44,683 bases of DNA, taken from NCBI GenBank assembly GCA_020859905.1, contig JAJBVI010000160.1, positions 1 through 44,683 of the forward strand. Reading direction: 5' to 3'. The position numbers and the translations under genes are program-made. A model generated the notes under the pieces. That model had not been told where the DNA came from. It saw only the letters and a program-made list of their open reading frames with translations, and did not search any database. This DNA comes from Lachnospiraceae bacterium (GTDB lineage Bacteria; Bacillota; Clostridia; Lachnospirales; Lachnospiraceae). Below are positions 1-9,188 of this stretch, one piece after another; positions within the stretch are counted from its first letter, which is position 1, and every line of letters starts with the position of its first letter.

Positions 1-121
1 TGTTGATTATATCTTATTAGCCACTCCTGTTACAACCTTAGTTTACCACATCAAAAAGACGGCACCGGCACGACGGGCGCTCACCCAACCCGGTCAAACG
101 GCACCGATACGGCAGATAAAT

Positions 122-193
122 ACCCGATGCAGATCGACCGCACCGCGGCAGACAGCCACCCGATGCCGGCTGCCGGCACCGCCGCGGCAGACA
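122..193. repeat. Imperfect tandem duplication in the alaA leader
   Basis: Two copies, 122-154 and 158-193, both begin ACCCGATGC and end GCGGCAGACA. They lie upstream of the alaA ribosome binding site. The first 246 bases hold no other gene I can support; an open frame runs through the repeat into alaA, but it lacks a ribosome binding site and its composition is just the repeat. Confidence 0.7.
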
Positions 194-246
194 ACCTCAT
201 ATGCAGCAGCCCCGTTGGCGGACAGACAGAAAAAGGAGAAACCAAA

Positions 247-1461
247 ATGCGAGAATTTAAAAAGTCATGCAAACTGAACGATGTGTTATACGATGTACGC
301 GGACCGGTTGTGGACGAGGCAAACCGCATGATCGAATCGGGCATCCATATTTTAAAACTGAACATCGGGAACCCTGCCCCTTTCGCGTTCCGGGCTCCCG
401 AGGAGGTCGTCTATGATTTCCGCCGGCAGGTCGCCGACTGCGAGGGATACTCTGACTCCAAAGGGCTGTTTTCCACCCGCAAGGCCATTATGCAGTACGC
501 ACAGCTGAAAAACATTCCCGATGTCGGGATCAATGACATTTATACCGGCAACGGTGTCAGCGAGCTGATCACAATATGCATGCAGGCGCTCCTGGACGAC
601 GGGGATGAGATCCTGATCCCCTCGCCGGACTACCCGCTCTGGACAGCCAGCGCCACTCTGGCCGGCGGCAGAACCGTCCACTATATCTGCGATGAAAAAT
701 CGGACTGGAATCCGGATCTGGAAGACATGGAGAAAAAAATCACGGACCGCACAAAGGCCATCGTCATCATAAATCCGAACAACCCGACCGGCGCGTTGTA
801 CCCGAGAGATATTCTGGAGAAAATCGCGGATCTTGCCAGACGGCACCAGCTGATTATCTTCTCCGACGAAATCTATGACCGCCTGGTCATGGACGGCGAG
901 GAGCATGTCTCCATCGCGTCGCTTGCACCGGATCTGTTCTGCGTCACGTTCAGCGGTCTTTCAAAATCACATATGATCGCCGGTTTCCGCATCGGCTGGA
1001 TGATCTTAAGCGGCAGCAAAGCCATGGCCCGGGATTATATCGAAGGACTAAATATGCTCTCCAACATGCGTCTGTGTTCCAATGTCCCGGCGCAGTCCAT
1101 CGTGCAGACAGCCCTGGGAGAATACCAGAGCGTGAAGAACTATATCGTGCCCGGAGGCAGGGTATATGAACAGCGGAATTATGTATACCAGGCGCTGAAT
1201 GATATTCCGGGCATCAGTGCCGTCAAGCCAAAGGCCGGATTTTATATCTTCCCGAAGATCGATGTCAAAAAGATCCATATCACAGACGATGAACAATTTG
1301 CCCTGGATCTTCTGAAACAGAAGCATGTCCTGATCGTGCAGGGAAGCGGGTTCAACTGGAAACAGCCGGATCACTTCCGCGTTGTCTATCTGCCGCGCGT
1401 CGAGGTACTGGCCGAGGCCATGGACAAACTGGCGGACTTTCTGAAAACTTACCGGCAGTGA
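247..1461 (+). CDS. alaA: Alanine transaminase (AlaA-like, PLP-dependent)
   Basis: Class I/II aminotransferase of 404 residues that would interconvert pyruvate plus glutamate with alanine plus 2-oxoglutarate in the cytoplasm. The start at 247 is chosen because AAAGGAG lies just upstream; in-frame extension to 127 only translates a repeat. It matches E. coli AlaA in length and along its whole run of motifs: GNPAPF near residue 35, GNGVSEL, PDYPLW, NPNNPTGA, SDEIYD, and the PLP-lysine motif SGLSKSH followed by GFRIGW. C-terminal motifs LVQGSGFNW and LPRVE are also AlaA-like. It appears monocistronic, with a terminator at 1522-1556. The family is clear; the exact amino-group specificity is inferred from similarity to AlaA. 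Confidence 0.9.
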   Translation: MREFKKSCKLNDVLYDVRGPVVDEANRMIESGIHILKLNIGNPAPFAFRAPEEVVYDFRRQVADCEGYSDSKGLFSTRKAIMQYAQLKNIPDVGINDIYTGNGVSELITICMQALLDDGDEILIPSPDYPLWTASATLAGGRTVHYICDEKSDWNPDLEDMEKKITDRTKAIVIINPNNPTGALYPRDILEKIADLARRHQLIIFSDEIYDRLVMDGEEHVSIASLAPDLFCVTFSGLSKSHMIAGFRIGWMILSGSKAMARDYIEGLNMLSNMRLCSNVPAQSIVQTALGEYQSVKNYIVPGGRVYEQRNYVYQALNDIPGISAVKPKAGFYIFPKIDVKKIHITDDEQFALDLLKQKHVLIVQGSGFNWKQPDHFRVVYLPRVEVLAEAMDKLADFLKTYRQ

Positions 1462-1521
1462 AATCCTGTCTCAGTGCTTTTTCTGCTCCGTGCACAGGTA
1501 AGGAACTGTCCCGTAAACAGC

Positions 1522-1556
1522 AGCCTCTCAGCGGTTTACACCGGTCTGGCTTTTTT
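1522..1556 (+). terminator. Rho-independent terminator after alaA
   Basis: A stem AGCC/GGCT encloses a second stem CGGT-ttac-ACCG and is followed by six T. It lies about 60 bp after the alaA stop and before the ferredoxin promoter. Confidence 0.6.
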
Positions 1557-1587
1557 AAGTTTGCGCCGTGGTAATTTTTTAAAGTTC

Positions 1588-1616
1588 TTGCAATCCAAAT
1601 GCATTTGTATTATTAT
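1588..1616 (+). promoter_or_regulatory. Sigma-A-type promoter for the ferredoxin gene
   Basis: -35 TTGCAA at 1588-1593, a 17-bp spacer and -10 TATTAT at 1611-1616. The palindrome AAATGCATTT sits inside the spacer. Confidence 0.65.
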
Positions 1617-1667
1617 GATACAAAGCATTTCCTGCTTTGCGAAGATTATTTAAAGGAGGGTTATATC

Positions 1668-1838
1668 ATGGCATATGTAATCGGTGACAGCTGCATTTCC
1701 TGCGGCGCCTGTGAGGGTACATGTCCGGCCGGGGCGATTGCGGAGGGCGACGCTCATTTCGAGATTAACGCAGATGAGTGTCTGAGCTGCGGCGCATGCG
1801 CGGACGGATGTCCGGTCGGCGCGATTGAGGCAGATTAA
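1668..1838 (+). CDS. 2[4Fe-4S] ferredoxin
   Basis: Clostridial-type ferredoxin of 56 residues, a low-potential cytoplasmic electron carrier for fermentative redox enzymes. It has two cluster motifs of the form CxxCxxCxxxCP, CISCGACEGTCP near residue 9 and CLSCGACADGCP near residue 37, giving two [4Fe-4S] clusters in the usual pseudo-twofold fold. The start at 1668 follows AAAGGAGGG. The gene stands alone between its own promoter (1588-1616) and a strong terminator (1876-1909), so it is probably an abundant, independently expressed transcript. A physical partner cannot be named; the dehydratase activase at 30.6-32.6 kb is the kind of enzyme such a ferredoxin can reduce, but that link is inference. 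Confidence 0.95.
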   Translation: MAYVIGDSCISCGACEGTCPAGAIAEGDAHFEINADECLSCGACADGCPVGAIEAD

Positions 1839-1875
1839 TCATACGATTTGCCCGGATACTACTTAACAGAAGGTG

Positions 1876-1909
1876 CTGCTATCTCCGTTCGGAGGTAGCA
1901 GTTCTTTTT
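1876..1909 (+). terminator. Strong terminator after the ferredoxin gene
   Basis: An 11-bp stem (CTGCTATCTCC with GGAGGTAGCAG, one G-U pair) with a GTTC loop, followed by TTCTTTTT. Confidence 0.9.
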
Positions 1910-1973
1910 CATCAGACATATTTCCCGGGCACAGGATACCGGAAACAGACATTTTGCGCGGGATACGGGATTT

Positions 1974-2064
1974 CATAAAAACGCGGCTGTATAGAGTACA
2001 CTGAAGAAATCTATGCGGAAACGGAACGCGATCACATAAAACGCGGCTGTTATATGGAGTACAC
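1974..2064. repeat. 60-bp-period duplication upstream of the DUF4317 gene
   Basis: The segment with core ATAAAACGCGGCTGT followed by a GGAGTACAC-like run occurs near 1974-2002 and again near 2034-2064. The second copy supplies the GGAG ribosome binding site of the gene at 2068. Confidence 0.65.
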
Positions 2065-2067
2065 ACT

Positions 2068-3255
2068 ATGAATAAAAGAGAAATTTCCGAAATCAAAAAG
2101 ACCTTTACGAAGGAACGCTGCTGCATCACCCGGCTGGCCGGCTGCTATGTGGACGCGGATAAGAATAAAGTCGTACAGTTCCGGGAATCTTTCCTCTCCC
2201 TCCCGGATGAGGAGTTGTATAAGTATCTCGACATTTTTCGCAAGGCACTGTCCGGAACCATTGGGAAAAACCTCCTGAACATGGAATTCCCTCTGGAACA
2301 GGAAGCCGCCGGCGGCACACAGGCGCGCCTGCTGCTGCTGCGCGACAGCGAATTAACGGACGATACCGTTCTGGAAGGTTTTTACGACCGAATCATTGAA
2401 AGCTGGTATCATCCGGAGAATTACCTGATTCTGCTGATCCACGGTGCCTACGACATCCCGGCCAAAACCTCGGACGGCATGGATCTGGATGACGCATCCG
2501 AGTATGTGTACCGTTTTGTCCTCTGCTGCCTCTGCCCGGTCGCGCTCTCCAAAGCGGGACTCTGTTACAATGCCGAGACGAACAGCATCGAGGACCGCAT
2601 CCGGGACTGGCTGGTGGATATGCCGGATCAGGCATTTCTGTTCCCGGCCTTCAATGATCGGAATACGGACATCCACAGCTTGCTGTACTACTCCAAAAAC
2701 ACAAAGGAGTTCTGTCCCGAGATCACGGAACAGCTCCTGGGCTGCGTACAGCCGCTCCCCGCTCCGCAGCAAAAGGAATCATTTCAGGCGATCCTCGAGG
2801 AGACCCTGGGCGACGCGTGTGTCTATGACACCGTCCGGAATATTCATGAAACGCTGAACGAAATGATAACGGAAAATCAGGACAGCCCTGCGCCGCTGGA
2901 GCTGGACAAACACGAAGTGCGCAGACTGCTTGCTCAAAACGGGGCGCCGGAGGAGAATCTGGAGCGCTTCGAGCAGCAGTATGATGAAGAAATCGGTGCG
3001 AATATGACTGTGATGGCAGATAATATTTCCGATACCCGGAAGTTTGAAGTCCGGACCCCGGAAGTTACCGTAAAAATAAACCCTGAGTACGCAGGAAGCG
3101 TAGAGACAAGGATCATCGACGGAATTCCCAGCCTGGTCATACCGCTGACAGGTGAAGTCGAAGTCAACGGGATTCATGTACGCCGGTCTGCGGAGGATCA
3201 GGAACTGTTCAGCAGCGATCCACGGAGAAACAGGGATGCAGAAAGCATTTTATGA
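2068..3255 (+). CDS. DUF4317 family protein
   Basis: A 395-residue cytoplasmic protein with no signal peptide or membrane segment. The N-terminal block (MNKREISEIKKTF, then RLAGCYVD and FLSLPDEELYKYLDIF) is the recognisable start of the DUF4317 family, common in Lachnospiraceae and of unknown function. The C-terminal third contains a run ending in VRTPEVTVKINPEYAG and a DGIPSLVIP motif. The start at 2068 has GGAG eight bases upstream. The 3' end overlaps the next gene by 20 bp, so the two are probably translationally coupled. No catalytic motif is visible to me and I assign no function. Confidence 0.8.
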   Translation: MNKREISEIKKTFTKERCCITRLAGCYVDADKNKVVQFRESFLSLPDEELYKYLDIFRKALSGTIGKNLLNMEFPLEQEAAGGTQARLLLLRDSELTDDTVLEGFYDRIIESWYHPENYLILLIHGAYDIPAKTSDGMDLDDASEYVYRFVLCCLCPVALSKAGLCYNAETNSIEDRIRDWLVDMPDQAFLFPAFNDRNTDIHSLLYYSKNTKEFCPEITEQLLGCVQPLPAPQQKESFQAILEETLGDACVYDTVRNIHETLNEMITENQDSPAPLELDKHEVRRLLAQNGAPEENLERFEQQYDEEIGANMTVMADNISDTRKFEVRTPEVTVKINPEYAGSVETRIIDGIPSLVIPLTGEVEVNGIHVRRSAEDQELFSSDPRRNRDAESIL

Positions 3256-3730
3256 CAGGCTCTCCCGCCCGTTCGAGGAAAATGAGGAAAAAAAGAAACG
3301 GCTGATCGCGGCAAACAGTGTTGTCACAAAAGCCTTTTATATCGCCTATCCGGTTCTGCTGGTCATTCTGGCGCTCACACGGGATGATCGCTTTTTCCGC
3401 GTCCTGCTTGTACCGCTGATCTCATTTGTGATTGTCAGCGTGTTCCGCAGGGTCTGCGGCGCCAGGCGTCCCTATGAGATCTGGGATGCCCCGCCTCTGA
3501 TCCGGAAAGATACCCGGGGGAACTCCTTTCCCAGCCGCCATGTCTTTTCCGTCTTCATGATCGCCATGGCAGCGGCATATGTCTGCCTGCCGGCCGCCAT
3601 TGCCATGATAGCCGCAGGCGTATTTCTCGCCGCGGTGCGCGTCATCATCCGTGTGCATTTCGTGAGAGATGTCGTCGCCGGAACCCTGATCGGCATTGGG
3701 CTGGGGCTGCTGGGTTTTTTTGTTCTGTAA
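3236..3730 (+). CDS. PAP2-family membrane phosphatase
   Basis: A 164-residue integral membrane protein of the phosphatidic acid phosphatase 2 superfamily, acting on lipid phosphates or undecaprenyl diphosphate at the membrane. The three PAP2 motifs are present in order: the RRP region (CGARRPYE), the PSRH motif (FPSRHVFS, a variant of PSGH), and RVHFVRDVVAG with the catalytic His and Asp. Several hydrophobic helices surround them. The start at 3236 is inside the DUF4317 coding end and has GGAG upstream; a longer in-frame start at 3152 has no ribosome site. The second motif has Arg where Gly is usual. The substrate cannot be told from sequence. Confidence 0.8.
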   Translation: MQKAFYDRLSRPFEENEEKKKRLIAANSVVTKAFYIAYPVLLVILALTRDDRFFRVLLVPLISFVIVSVFRRVCGARRPYEIWDAPPLIRKDTRGNSFPSRHVFSVFMIAMAAAYVCLPAAIAMIAAGVFLAAVRVIIRVHFVRDVVAGTLIGIGLGLLGFFVL

Positions 3731-3739
3731 CCCGCCGAT

Positions 3740-4246
3740 TCAGTCAACATCATCATACTGCAGCATATAATCCGAACAGTCAACCCCATAGTATTCAATC
3801 TGATCCGGGTTCACATACTGCATGCCAAGCTTCCGCAGGGCGACAGACTCCACCTCTGAGAGATTCTCCGAAGCAGCCAGCCGCTTTTCCGCAAGGTCAT
3901 TACTCTCAGCCAGCGCGGATACCTGCGCCTCCAGGGATGCAATCCGGTCGGAACGACTGTACACCTGATTTTGCAGAGCCAGAAACGAACAGCAGACAAT
4001 TACGAAAAATCCGAGCGATACAGCCAGAAATATCAAAGAACGGGCATTAATCGCCTGCTCTCTCTGCCGATTCTCCCGCGCGCGGCGCTGTATCTCTCTC
4101 CTGCGTCTCTGCTCCGCCCGTGCCGCCTTTACATGTGCCGGCACCTTCACAGGTTCCAGTACCCAAGAGCCGTTCGCCGCCTTTACAAAACGGCAGTACC
4201 TTCCCTTTTCCGATTCCTGTGCCCCTTCAGGCAAGAATTGATTCAT
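3740..4246 (-). CDS. FtsL/DivIC-like single-pass coiled-coil protein
   Basis: About 168 residues: a very basic N-terminal cytoplasmic stretch rich in Arg (AEQRRRREIQRRARENR), one membrane helix (LIFLAVSLGFFVIVCC), then a predicted coiled coil (RIASLEAQVSALAESNDLAEKRL) and a tail with LRKLGMQYVNPDQIEYY. This is the layout of septum-formation initiators FtsL/DivIC, where the outside coiled coil pairs with division partners. The start at 4246 has CGGAG ten bases upstream; an ATG at 4279 has poor spacing. The gene is convergent with the PAP2 gene, leaving nine bases between stops. It is away from any division cluster, so a specific division role is inference. Confidence 0.65.
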   Translation of the reverse strand: MNQFLPEGAQESEKGRYCRFVKAANGSWVLEPVKVPAHVKAARAEQRRRREIQRRARENRQREQAINARSLIFLAVSLGFFVIVCCSFLALQNQVYSRSDRIASLEAQVSALAESNDLAEKRLAASENLSEVESVALRKLGMQYVNPDQIEYYGVDCSDYMLQYDDVD

Positions 4247-4293
4247 ACCACAATATCTCCGCTGTTTATCATTCTCCAACCACTATATCTTGT

Positions 4294-4322
4294 AGTATAA
4301 ACCATTCTGTCGGATATGTACA
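4294..4322 (-). promoter_or_regulatory. Promoter for the FtsL-like gene
   Basis: Read on the minus strand: -35 TGTACA (4322-4317), a 17-bp spacer and -10 TATACT (4299-4294). Confidence 0.55.
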
Positions 4323-4601
4323 GCACTTTCGGCAAAGTTTTCTGACTGTGCGGCTGCAATCCAATGATTTGTCTGCGGCAATTTATTGCAATGCAGGCCT
4401 CTCATTTTCTGAAATTTTACATTTTTTTTAATATGGTGCATAGAAACTTAACAAAAAAACGATTGCATTCTCAGAAAAATGGTGGTAGGGTGTAAACCAA
4501 CCCTTAAACTGGCACATTAGTACAGCGCTCAGCCTGCTGCGCAAAGCGAATCACGCAGCGTATGTACGGAGTGTCCACGGCCGGAAAGGAGGAAATGCGT
4601 G
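4323..4601. other. Intergenic region upstream of the FUSC-type gene
   Basis: About 280 bases between divergent genes. I see a small stem AGGGT/ACCCT near 4486-4503, a GC-rich stem CTGCG/CGCAG near 4533-4556 inside a longer GTAC-flanked segment, and the AAAGGAGG of the next gene at 4586-4593. I could not find a convincing promoter with both boxes for the plus-strand gene, nor a known riboswitch. Confidence 0.4.
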
Positions 4602-6182
4602 ATGTTTGAGCAAATGAAGAAAATCAGAATGAACCCTGAGAGCCTGAAAGGTGCAGTGATCCCCACGATCGTGGTCACCTGCATTTTTTTCCTCAATTAT
4701 TTTTGTTTTGGGACCGACAATACGATCATCGGACCCTGCCTGACCCTGTCCTACCTGTATTTCCGCGGCATGAGCAATCCGTTCGGCAGTATGATCAAGA
4801 CCTTTCTGATCTATGTGTCGATCGCGATCCTGGCCTGGATCGCGGGGATCAGCCTGCCGCTTTGCATCATCGTCAACGCGATGGCCTTATTCTGGATCGT
4901 GTACGAGCTGAACGATGAGCAGCACCCCACGAACTACTACACGCCGGGGATGGCATTCATCCTGTTTCAGCTGTTTCCGGTCACCGGATCCGGCGTAGTC
5001 ACCCGGATTGAAGCGATCATCGCTTCCTTTGCCATCACTTTCTTTTTCCTGATCATCCTGCCTTCGAGAAAGAACAGGACGACGGTCCGGGATTACGTAA
5101 AAGAAGGGCTGGATCTGAGCGATGAGCTGATCCAGGCATACCAGATGGATGATGAAGACGGGATATTTCTGTATCAGGATCGGCTCCGGCGAAAGAACGA
5201 GCAGATCTCGGATGCCATCTACTTACATAACTACTCCTCCTTCCGGCATAACCGGAGAGTCAACTGGTACTGCCGCTTTGTCGCGCTGTTCCAGGTATTT
5301 ACGACATTGTGTGAGACGAAAGGCCAGGAAGACCGGACAAAGAACATGCAGAATCTCCTGAAGAATTTTAAGGAATTATTTGACGGTGAGGAACAGTACG
5401 GCAGCCGGACGAAGCTGTCATTCCGCACGGACAGACCGGATATCCGTTCCTTCCGCCTGCGTTTTGCTCTGCGGCAGGTCATTATCATGACGCCGTGTAT
5501 GATCTATGCGTACCTCTGCCTGCTGGGAAACGGTTACTGGCTCCCGGTGTCCGTGTTTTTCATGCTGGTTCCCCTCTATGAGAACATGGCAAACCGCGTG
5601 GGCGGACGGCTGAAGGGCACACTGGCCGGGGTTGTGCTGTGTCTCGTTCTGTATTCCGTCTTTCCGGGCATACAGGCGCATATTGTGCTTTTGATCATTT
5701 TTAATTTCCTGATCTACAGCGCGACGGGATATGCGACCTCCGTGGCCTATATCACCTGCGCCATACTGGCGCTCGGCATCACGCCGGACAACATCCTGTT
5801 CACTCTGGCGGAACGGCTGGTATACACCTTCGGCGGTGCCGCTCTGACTGTATTTGCCAGCAAATGTATTTTCCCGATCCGGATCAGGCCGGAGGCGGAT
5901 TTCCTGTATGAGAAGCTGATCGAACTCCAGACGCAGATGGAACAGCTGGCGACCAGGGAATTTGCAGACAAAGAAGAGGAACGTCACGAGAAGGATCAGC
6001 TGCTCATCCATTCCTACCTGCTGAGCCGGCGCCTGCGCCTTTATAATGAATCACTGCGCACGGAGGATCAGAACCGCGAGCTCATGGAACAGCTCAACGA
6101 GCATATGATGAACATGTCCTTCTATCTGATCCGGCATTTTACCGGGATCCGGGCAGACGTAGTCGAAAACGCGGAAGCATGA
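4602..6182 (+). CDS. FUSC/aromatic-acid-exporter-type membrane protein
   Basis: A 526-residue protein with two blocks of hydrophobic helices, roughly residues 20-155 and 295-430, separated by a charged cytoplasmic segment and followed by a charged C-terminal helical tail. This duplicated arrangement is that of the FUSC superfamily (YccS, AaeB, aromatic acid exporters), proposed to move small organic acids out of the cell. The start is taken as the ATG at 4602, eight bases after AAAGGAGG; the GTG directly before it is possible. The region after the stop holds a duplicated 67-bp sequence. The substrate is unknown. Confidence 0.75.
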   Translation: MFEQMKKIRMNPESLKGAVIPTIVVTCIFFLNYFCFGTDNTIIGPCLTLSYLYFRGMSNPFGSMIKTFLIYVSIAILAWIAGISLPLCIIVNAMALFWIVYELNDEQHPTNYYTPGMAFILFQLFPVTGSGVVTRIEAIIASFAITFFFLIILPSRKNRTTVRDYVKEGLDLSDELIQAYQMDDEDGIFLYQDRLRRKNEQISDAIYLHNYSSFRHNRRVNWYCRFVALFQVFTTLCETKGQEDRTKNMQNLLKNFKELFDGEEQYGSRTKLSFRTDRPDIRSFRLRFALRQVIIMTPCMIYAYLCLLGNGYWLPVSVFFMLVPLYENMANRVGGRLKGTLAGVVLCLVLYSVFPGIQAHIVLLIIFNFLIYSATGYATSVAYITCAILALGITPDNILFTLAERLVYTFGGAALTVFASKCIFPIRIRPEADFLYEKLIELQTQMEQLATREFADKEEERHEKDQLLIHSYLLSRRLRLYNESLRTEDQNRELMEQLNEHMMNMSFYLIRHFTGIRADVVENAEA

Positions 6183-6184
6183 CC

Positions 6185-6325
6185 CCGTCTTTCACTGCCA
6201 TACCGCAGATCCCCGCTGCTTTCGGCGGCTTCAGGTGGAACACGGCAGTAAATGGTTCCGTCTTTCGCTGTCATGTCGCAGATCCCCGCTGTTTTTCGGC
6301 GGCTTCCGGTGGAACACGGCAGTAA
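6185..6325. repeat. Tandem duplication, 73-bp period, directly after the FUSC-type gene
   Basis: Copy 1 (6185-6251) and copy 2 (6258-6325) share CCGTCTTTC at the start and GGAACACGGCAGTAA at the end. Each contains a stem of the type CCGCTG/CGGCGG within an outer CTGCC or CTGTC/GGCAG pairing, so each copy may fold into a hairpin at the transcript 3' end. Neither is followed by a T-tract. Confidence 0.8.
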
Positions 6326-6356
6326 TAGTAATGCACCATCTTTGACTCAGATACGG

Positions 6357-6986
6357 TTATTCTATGCTGTATTCTGAGTCAGAGACAATAATCCCCTCCC
6401 GCATCACACACTCCGCAAATTTCCGGTGTCCTTCCTCTGAAAAGTGTACGCCGTCAAAGAGTACCGGGATATCCCATTTTCCCGCACAGGTAAACGCGAT
6501 TTCCAGATCAGCTGCAATCTTCCGGTAGAGATCGTCCAGCCGCACGGATTCCCTGCACATATCGTCTGACTCAACCCAGACGCCGGGCTTAAGATGAACC
6601 GGTGAGATCAGGCGGAGCCTGACAGTTCCGCCCGCGATCTCTTCGCATTCCGTCAGTTTTCTCAGAAAATGCTCCATCCGCTCCGCCGCCATCCCGGCCG
6701 TCGTTCCCGGCGTGCGGAGCACGTCATTCGTTCCAAGCATGATCCACAGCCAGACCGGTGCCTCCAGCCTGCTCCACTGCCGGAGGCTGCCGCACACCGC
6801 CTGTATCTCTCCGGAATAACGCGGAATGCACCGGCCATTCTGCCCGCAATTCTTTACGTTCCAGTCCGTCCGCGCATGCAGTATCTCCGGCCAGCGCGTC
6901 TCCTCCGGAAAACGGGCGCCCAGAAACGGTCTGGCATCATAGCCGTATGTATTTGAATCGCCATAGCAGATAATCGTTCCCGCCAT
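6357..6986 (-). CDS. SGNH/GDSL-type hydrolase
   Basis: A 209-residue cytoplasmic esterase/lipase-like enzyme. All SGNH blocks are visible: block I GDSNTYG with the nucleophile Ser (about residue 11), block II Gly in NCGQNGR, block III GTND with the oxyanion Asn, and block V DGVHFSEEGH with the Asp-His pair. The start at 6986 follows GGAAGGAGG; an ATG 18 bases upstream lies before that site. There is no signal peptide, so an intracellular ester substrate (acyl or acetyl group) is likely, but the substrate is not deducible. A stem GACTCAGATAC/GTATTCTGAGTC overlaps the 3' end (6344-6380). Confidence 0.85.
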   Translation of the reverse strand: MAGTIICYGDSNTYGYDARPFLGARFPEETRWPEILHARTDWNVKNCGQNGRCIPRYSGEIQAVCGSLRQWSRLEAPVWLWIMLGTNDVLRTPGTTAGMAAERMEHFLRKLTECEEIAGGTVRLRLISPVHLKPGVWVESDDMCRESVRLDDLYRKIAADLEIAFTCAGKWDIPVLFDGVHFSEEGHRKFAECVMREGIIVSDSEYSIE

Positions 6987-7039
6987 ACAGCATCCTCCTT
7001 CCATTATCTTCCGACGCCATGATTTCCCGGCATTTTCGG

Positions 7040-7059
7040 AAAAAGCATCTTAACATGCT
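7040..7059 (-). terminator. Possible terminator after larB
   Basis: On the minus strand, AGCAT-gttaag-ATGCT followed by TTTT lies about 90 bp past the larB stop. The stem is only five pairs, so this is weak. Confidence 0.4.
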
Positions 7060-7077
7060 CCGTCCCGGAACGGTTCA

Positions 7078-7144
7078 CTATCCTCTCATATGGATGATCA
7101 TGCCCGTTTTCCATAACCCGGTCCATACCATCCTATGCGGCTCT

Positions 7145-7171
<27 letters not shown>
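7078..7171. repeat. Duplication of the larB 3' end, 67-bp period
   Basis: The 27-bp segment at 7145-7171, which encodes the last LarB residues and stop, recurs at 7078-7104 with two mismatches (core TATCCTCTCATATG and GATCATGCC). Confidence 0.8.
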
Positions 7172-7903
<732 letters not shown>

Positions 7904-8014
7904 TACTCTCCTCTAAAACTTGTCGTATATTTCTTAAGGAGCATCCCATTCTGTCCTGATTCGACTGATGCGGCGCAAGGGCGAACGGTGCAAAAGCTCT
8001 GGCTGCCTCACCAG

Positions 8015-8542
8015 TTACAGCTTCTCTGCGAACTCCACGACCTCCCGCAGCTGCGGGCAGTGTGCCATCGCGCCCTTCTCCTTCATCCCGGGGATCAGCA
8101 CCGTTCCCATATCCTTCCAGCTAAGGAAGCTCACACTGCGGCGGTACAGATAGAGTGCGCCGTCATAGCCCGGCGAACCGGAATCCATAAAAAGTGCAGC
8201 CGCCTTAATGCTCTGCCCTCTGCTGCCCGGCGCGTAAAAACGGTCGATCAGCGCCTTCAGCTGGGCCGATACCGTAAAATAGTAGAGCGGCGAAGCCAGA
8301 ACAATCATGTCCGACTGCTGCATTTTCTCATAAATACCCTGCATGTCGTCCTGCTGCACGCAGCGGCCGTCTGAGTGATTCCGGCAGGCGTTGCACGCCA
8401 GACAGGGCTGCGGGTGCGTCTCGCTCAGATAGACGATCTGACAGACATGCCCGTTCTTCTCAGCCGCCTGCGCAAATGCCTCCACCATAATGTCCGTGTT
8501 GCCGCCCTTTCTCGGACTGCCCGAAATCGCTAAAATCCTCAT
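8015..8542 (-). CDS. NADPH-dependent FMN reductase / flavodoxin-fold protein
   Basis: A 175-residue flavodoxin-like oxidoreductase. The N-terminal phosphate-binding loop for FMN reads GSPRKGGNTD (about residues 8-17), followed by a Cys pair CLACNAC, typical of the iron-sulfur-flavoprotein/NADPH-dependent reductase group, and by ASPLYYFTVSAQLKALIDRF, the flavin-contacting loop and helix. Only two of the usual Cys of cluster-binding flavoproteins are close together (CLACNACRNHSDGRC adds a third), so a cluster is possible but not certain. Start at 8542 with AGGAGG eight bases upstream. Physiological substrate unknown. Confidence 0.82.
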   Translation of the reverse strand: MRILAISGSPRKGGNTDIMVEAFAQAAEKNGHVCQIVYLSETHPQPCLACNACRNHSDGRCVQQDDMQGIYEKMQQSDMIVLASPLYYFTVSAQLKALIDRFYAPGSRGQSIKAAALFMDSGSPGYDGALYLYRRSVSFLSWKDMGTVLIPGMKEKGAMAHCPQLREVVEFAEKL

Positions 8543-8572
8543 CTTATGCTCCTCCTGTTCTAATACTCCGGA

Positions 8573-8700
8573 ACTGTATCCGGCTCTCTGTATCTCTTCT
8601 GCTGTTACATCCCGGGACTGTACCCGGCTCTGTGTCCCTTCTGCTGTTACATCCCTGGATTGTACCCGGCTCTGTGTTCCTTCTTCTGCTGCATCCCAGG
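8573..8700. repeat. Three tandem copies of a 42-44 bp unit at the 3' end of the XRE gene
   Basis: Units at 8573-8616, 8617-8658 and 8659-8700 share the core ACCCGGCTCTGTGT and TGCTG..ACATCCC. The unit length is 14 codons; the last unit and the start of the middle one encode the XRE protein C-terminus, and a TAA created in the middle unit ends the frame. Confidence 0.85.
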
Positions 8701-9111
8701 ATTATATATGTCTCCGGCTCCCTCTGCCGTGATCATCCGGTCAGCATCTGTATCAGGCTCCCACGGCGGAAATATAAGCAGCCTGAGGCCTTCCGCCAGA
8801 GCGGTATCACCTCGCGGCAGCGCGTAATAGCTCCCCGCCCGGCCCGCGTATGCGCCGAACGCACGGAGCGAATCAGGCTTTTTCAGATGCCTGTTCCCGC
8901 ACAGCATGACATCGACCGGTGTCTGGAGCAGCTCGCTCAGCGCGTAAATATTGTCCATCGTCGGCATGCTCGAACCGTCCAGCCAGTGATAGACGCTCTG
9001 CACGCATGACAGCCCCAGATACTGCTGTACATCCTTCACCGAAACCCCTGCGGCATCCATCAGCCGCCGGATCCGCCGTCCGGTAGCCTGTTTATCAAGA
9101 ATCGGATACAT
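8647..9111 (-). CDS. XRE-family helix-turn-helix regulator
   Basis: About 154 residues with an N-terminal XRE/Cro-type DNA-binding domain (residues about 8-65: GRRIRRLMDAAGVSVKDVQQYLG, with the SVYHWLDG recognition turn and MDNIYALSELLQ). The rest is a short region ending in the repeated sequence YNPGM. The C-terminal tail comes from a tandem 42-bp repeat, so it is probably a recent, dispensable extension. Start at 9111 with AAGGAGG seven bases upstream. It lies 77 bp downstream of rel on the same strand, with no terminator seen between, so the two may share a transcript. The target is unknown. Confidence 0.8.
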   Translation of the reverse strand: MYPILDKQATGRRIRRLMDAAGVSVKDVQQYLGLSCVQSVYHWLDGSSMPTMDNIYALSELLQTPVDVMLCGNRHLKKPDSLRAFGAYAGRAGSYYALPRGDTALAEGLRLLIFPPWEPDTDADRMITAEGAGDIYNPGMQQKKEHRAGYNPGM

Positions 9112-9188
9112 CATACGCCCTCCTTCTCGCACTGACATTGTAACGTATTCTGCCCGGAATGTCATTGAACTTATCGTATAATGGCATA

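Noticed and set aside
1-126. An upstream gene end or a promoter for alaA
   Set aside because: TTGATT at the left edge has no matching -10 at normal spacing, and no coding frame there has support.
4503-4600. Riboswitch ahead of the FUSC-type gene
   Set aside because: Only small GC-rich stems are visible; I could not match any known class.
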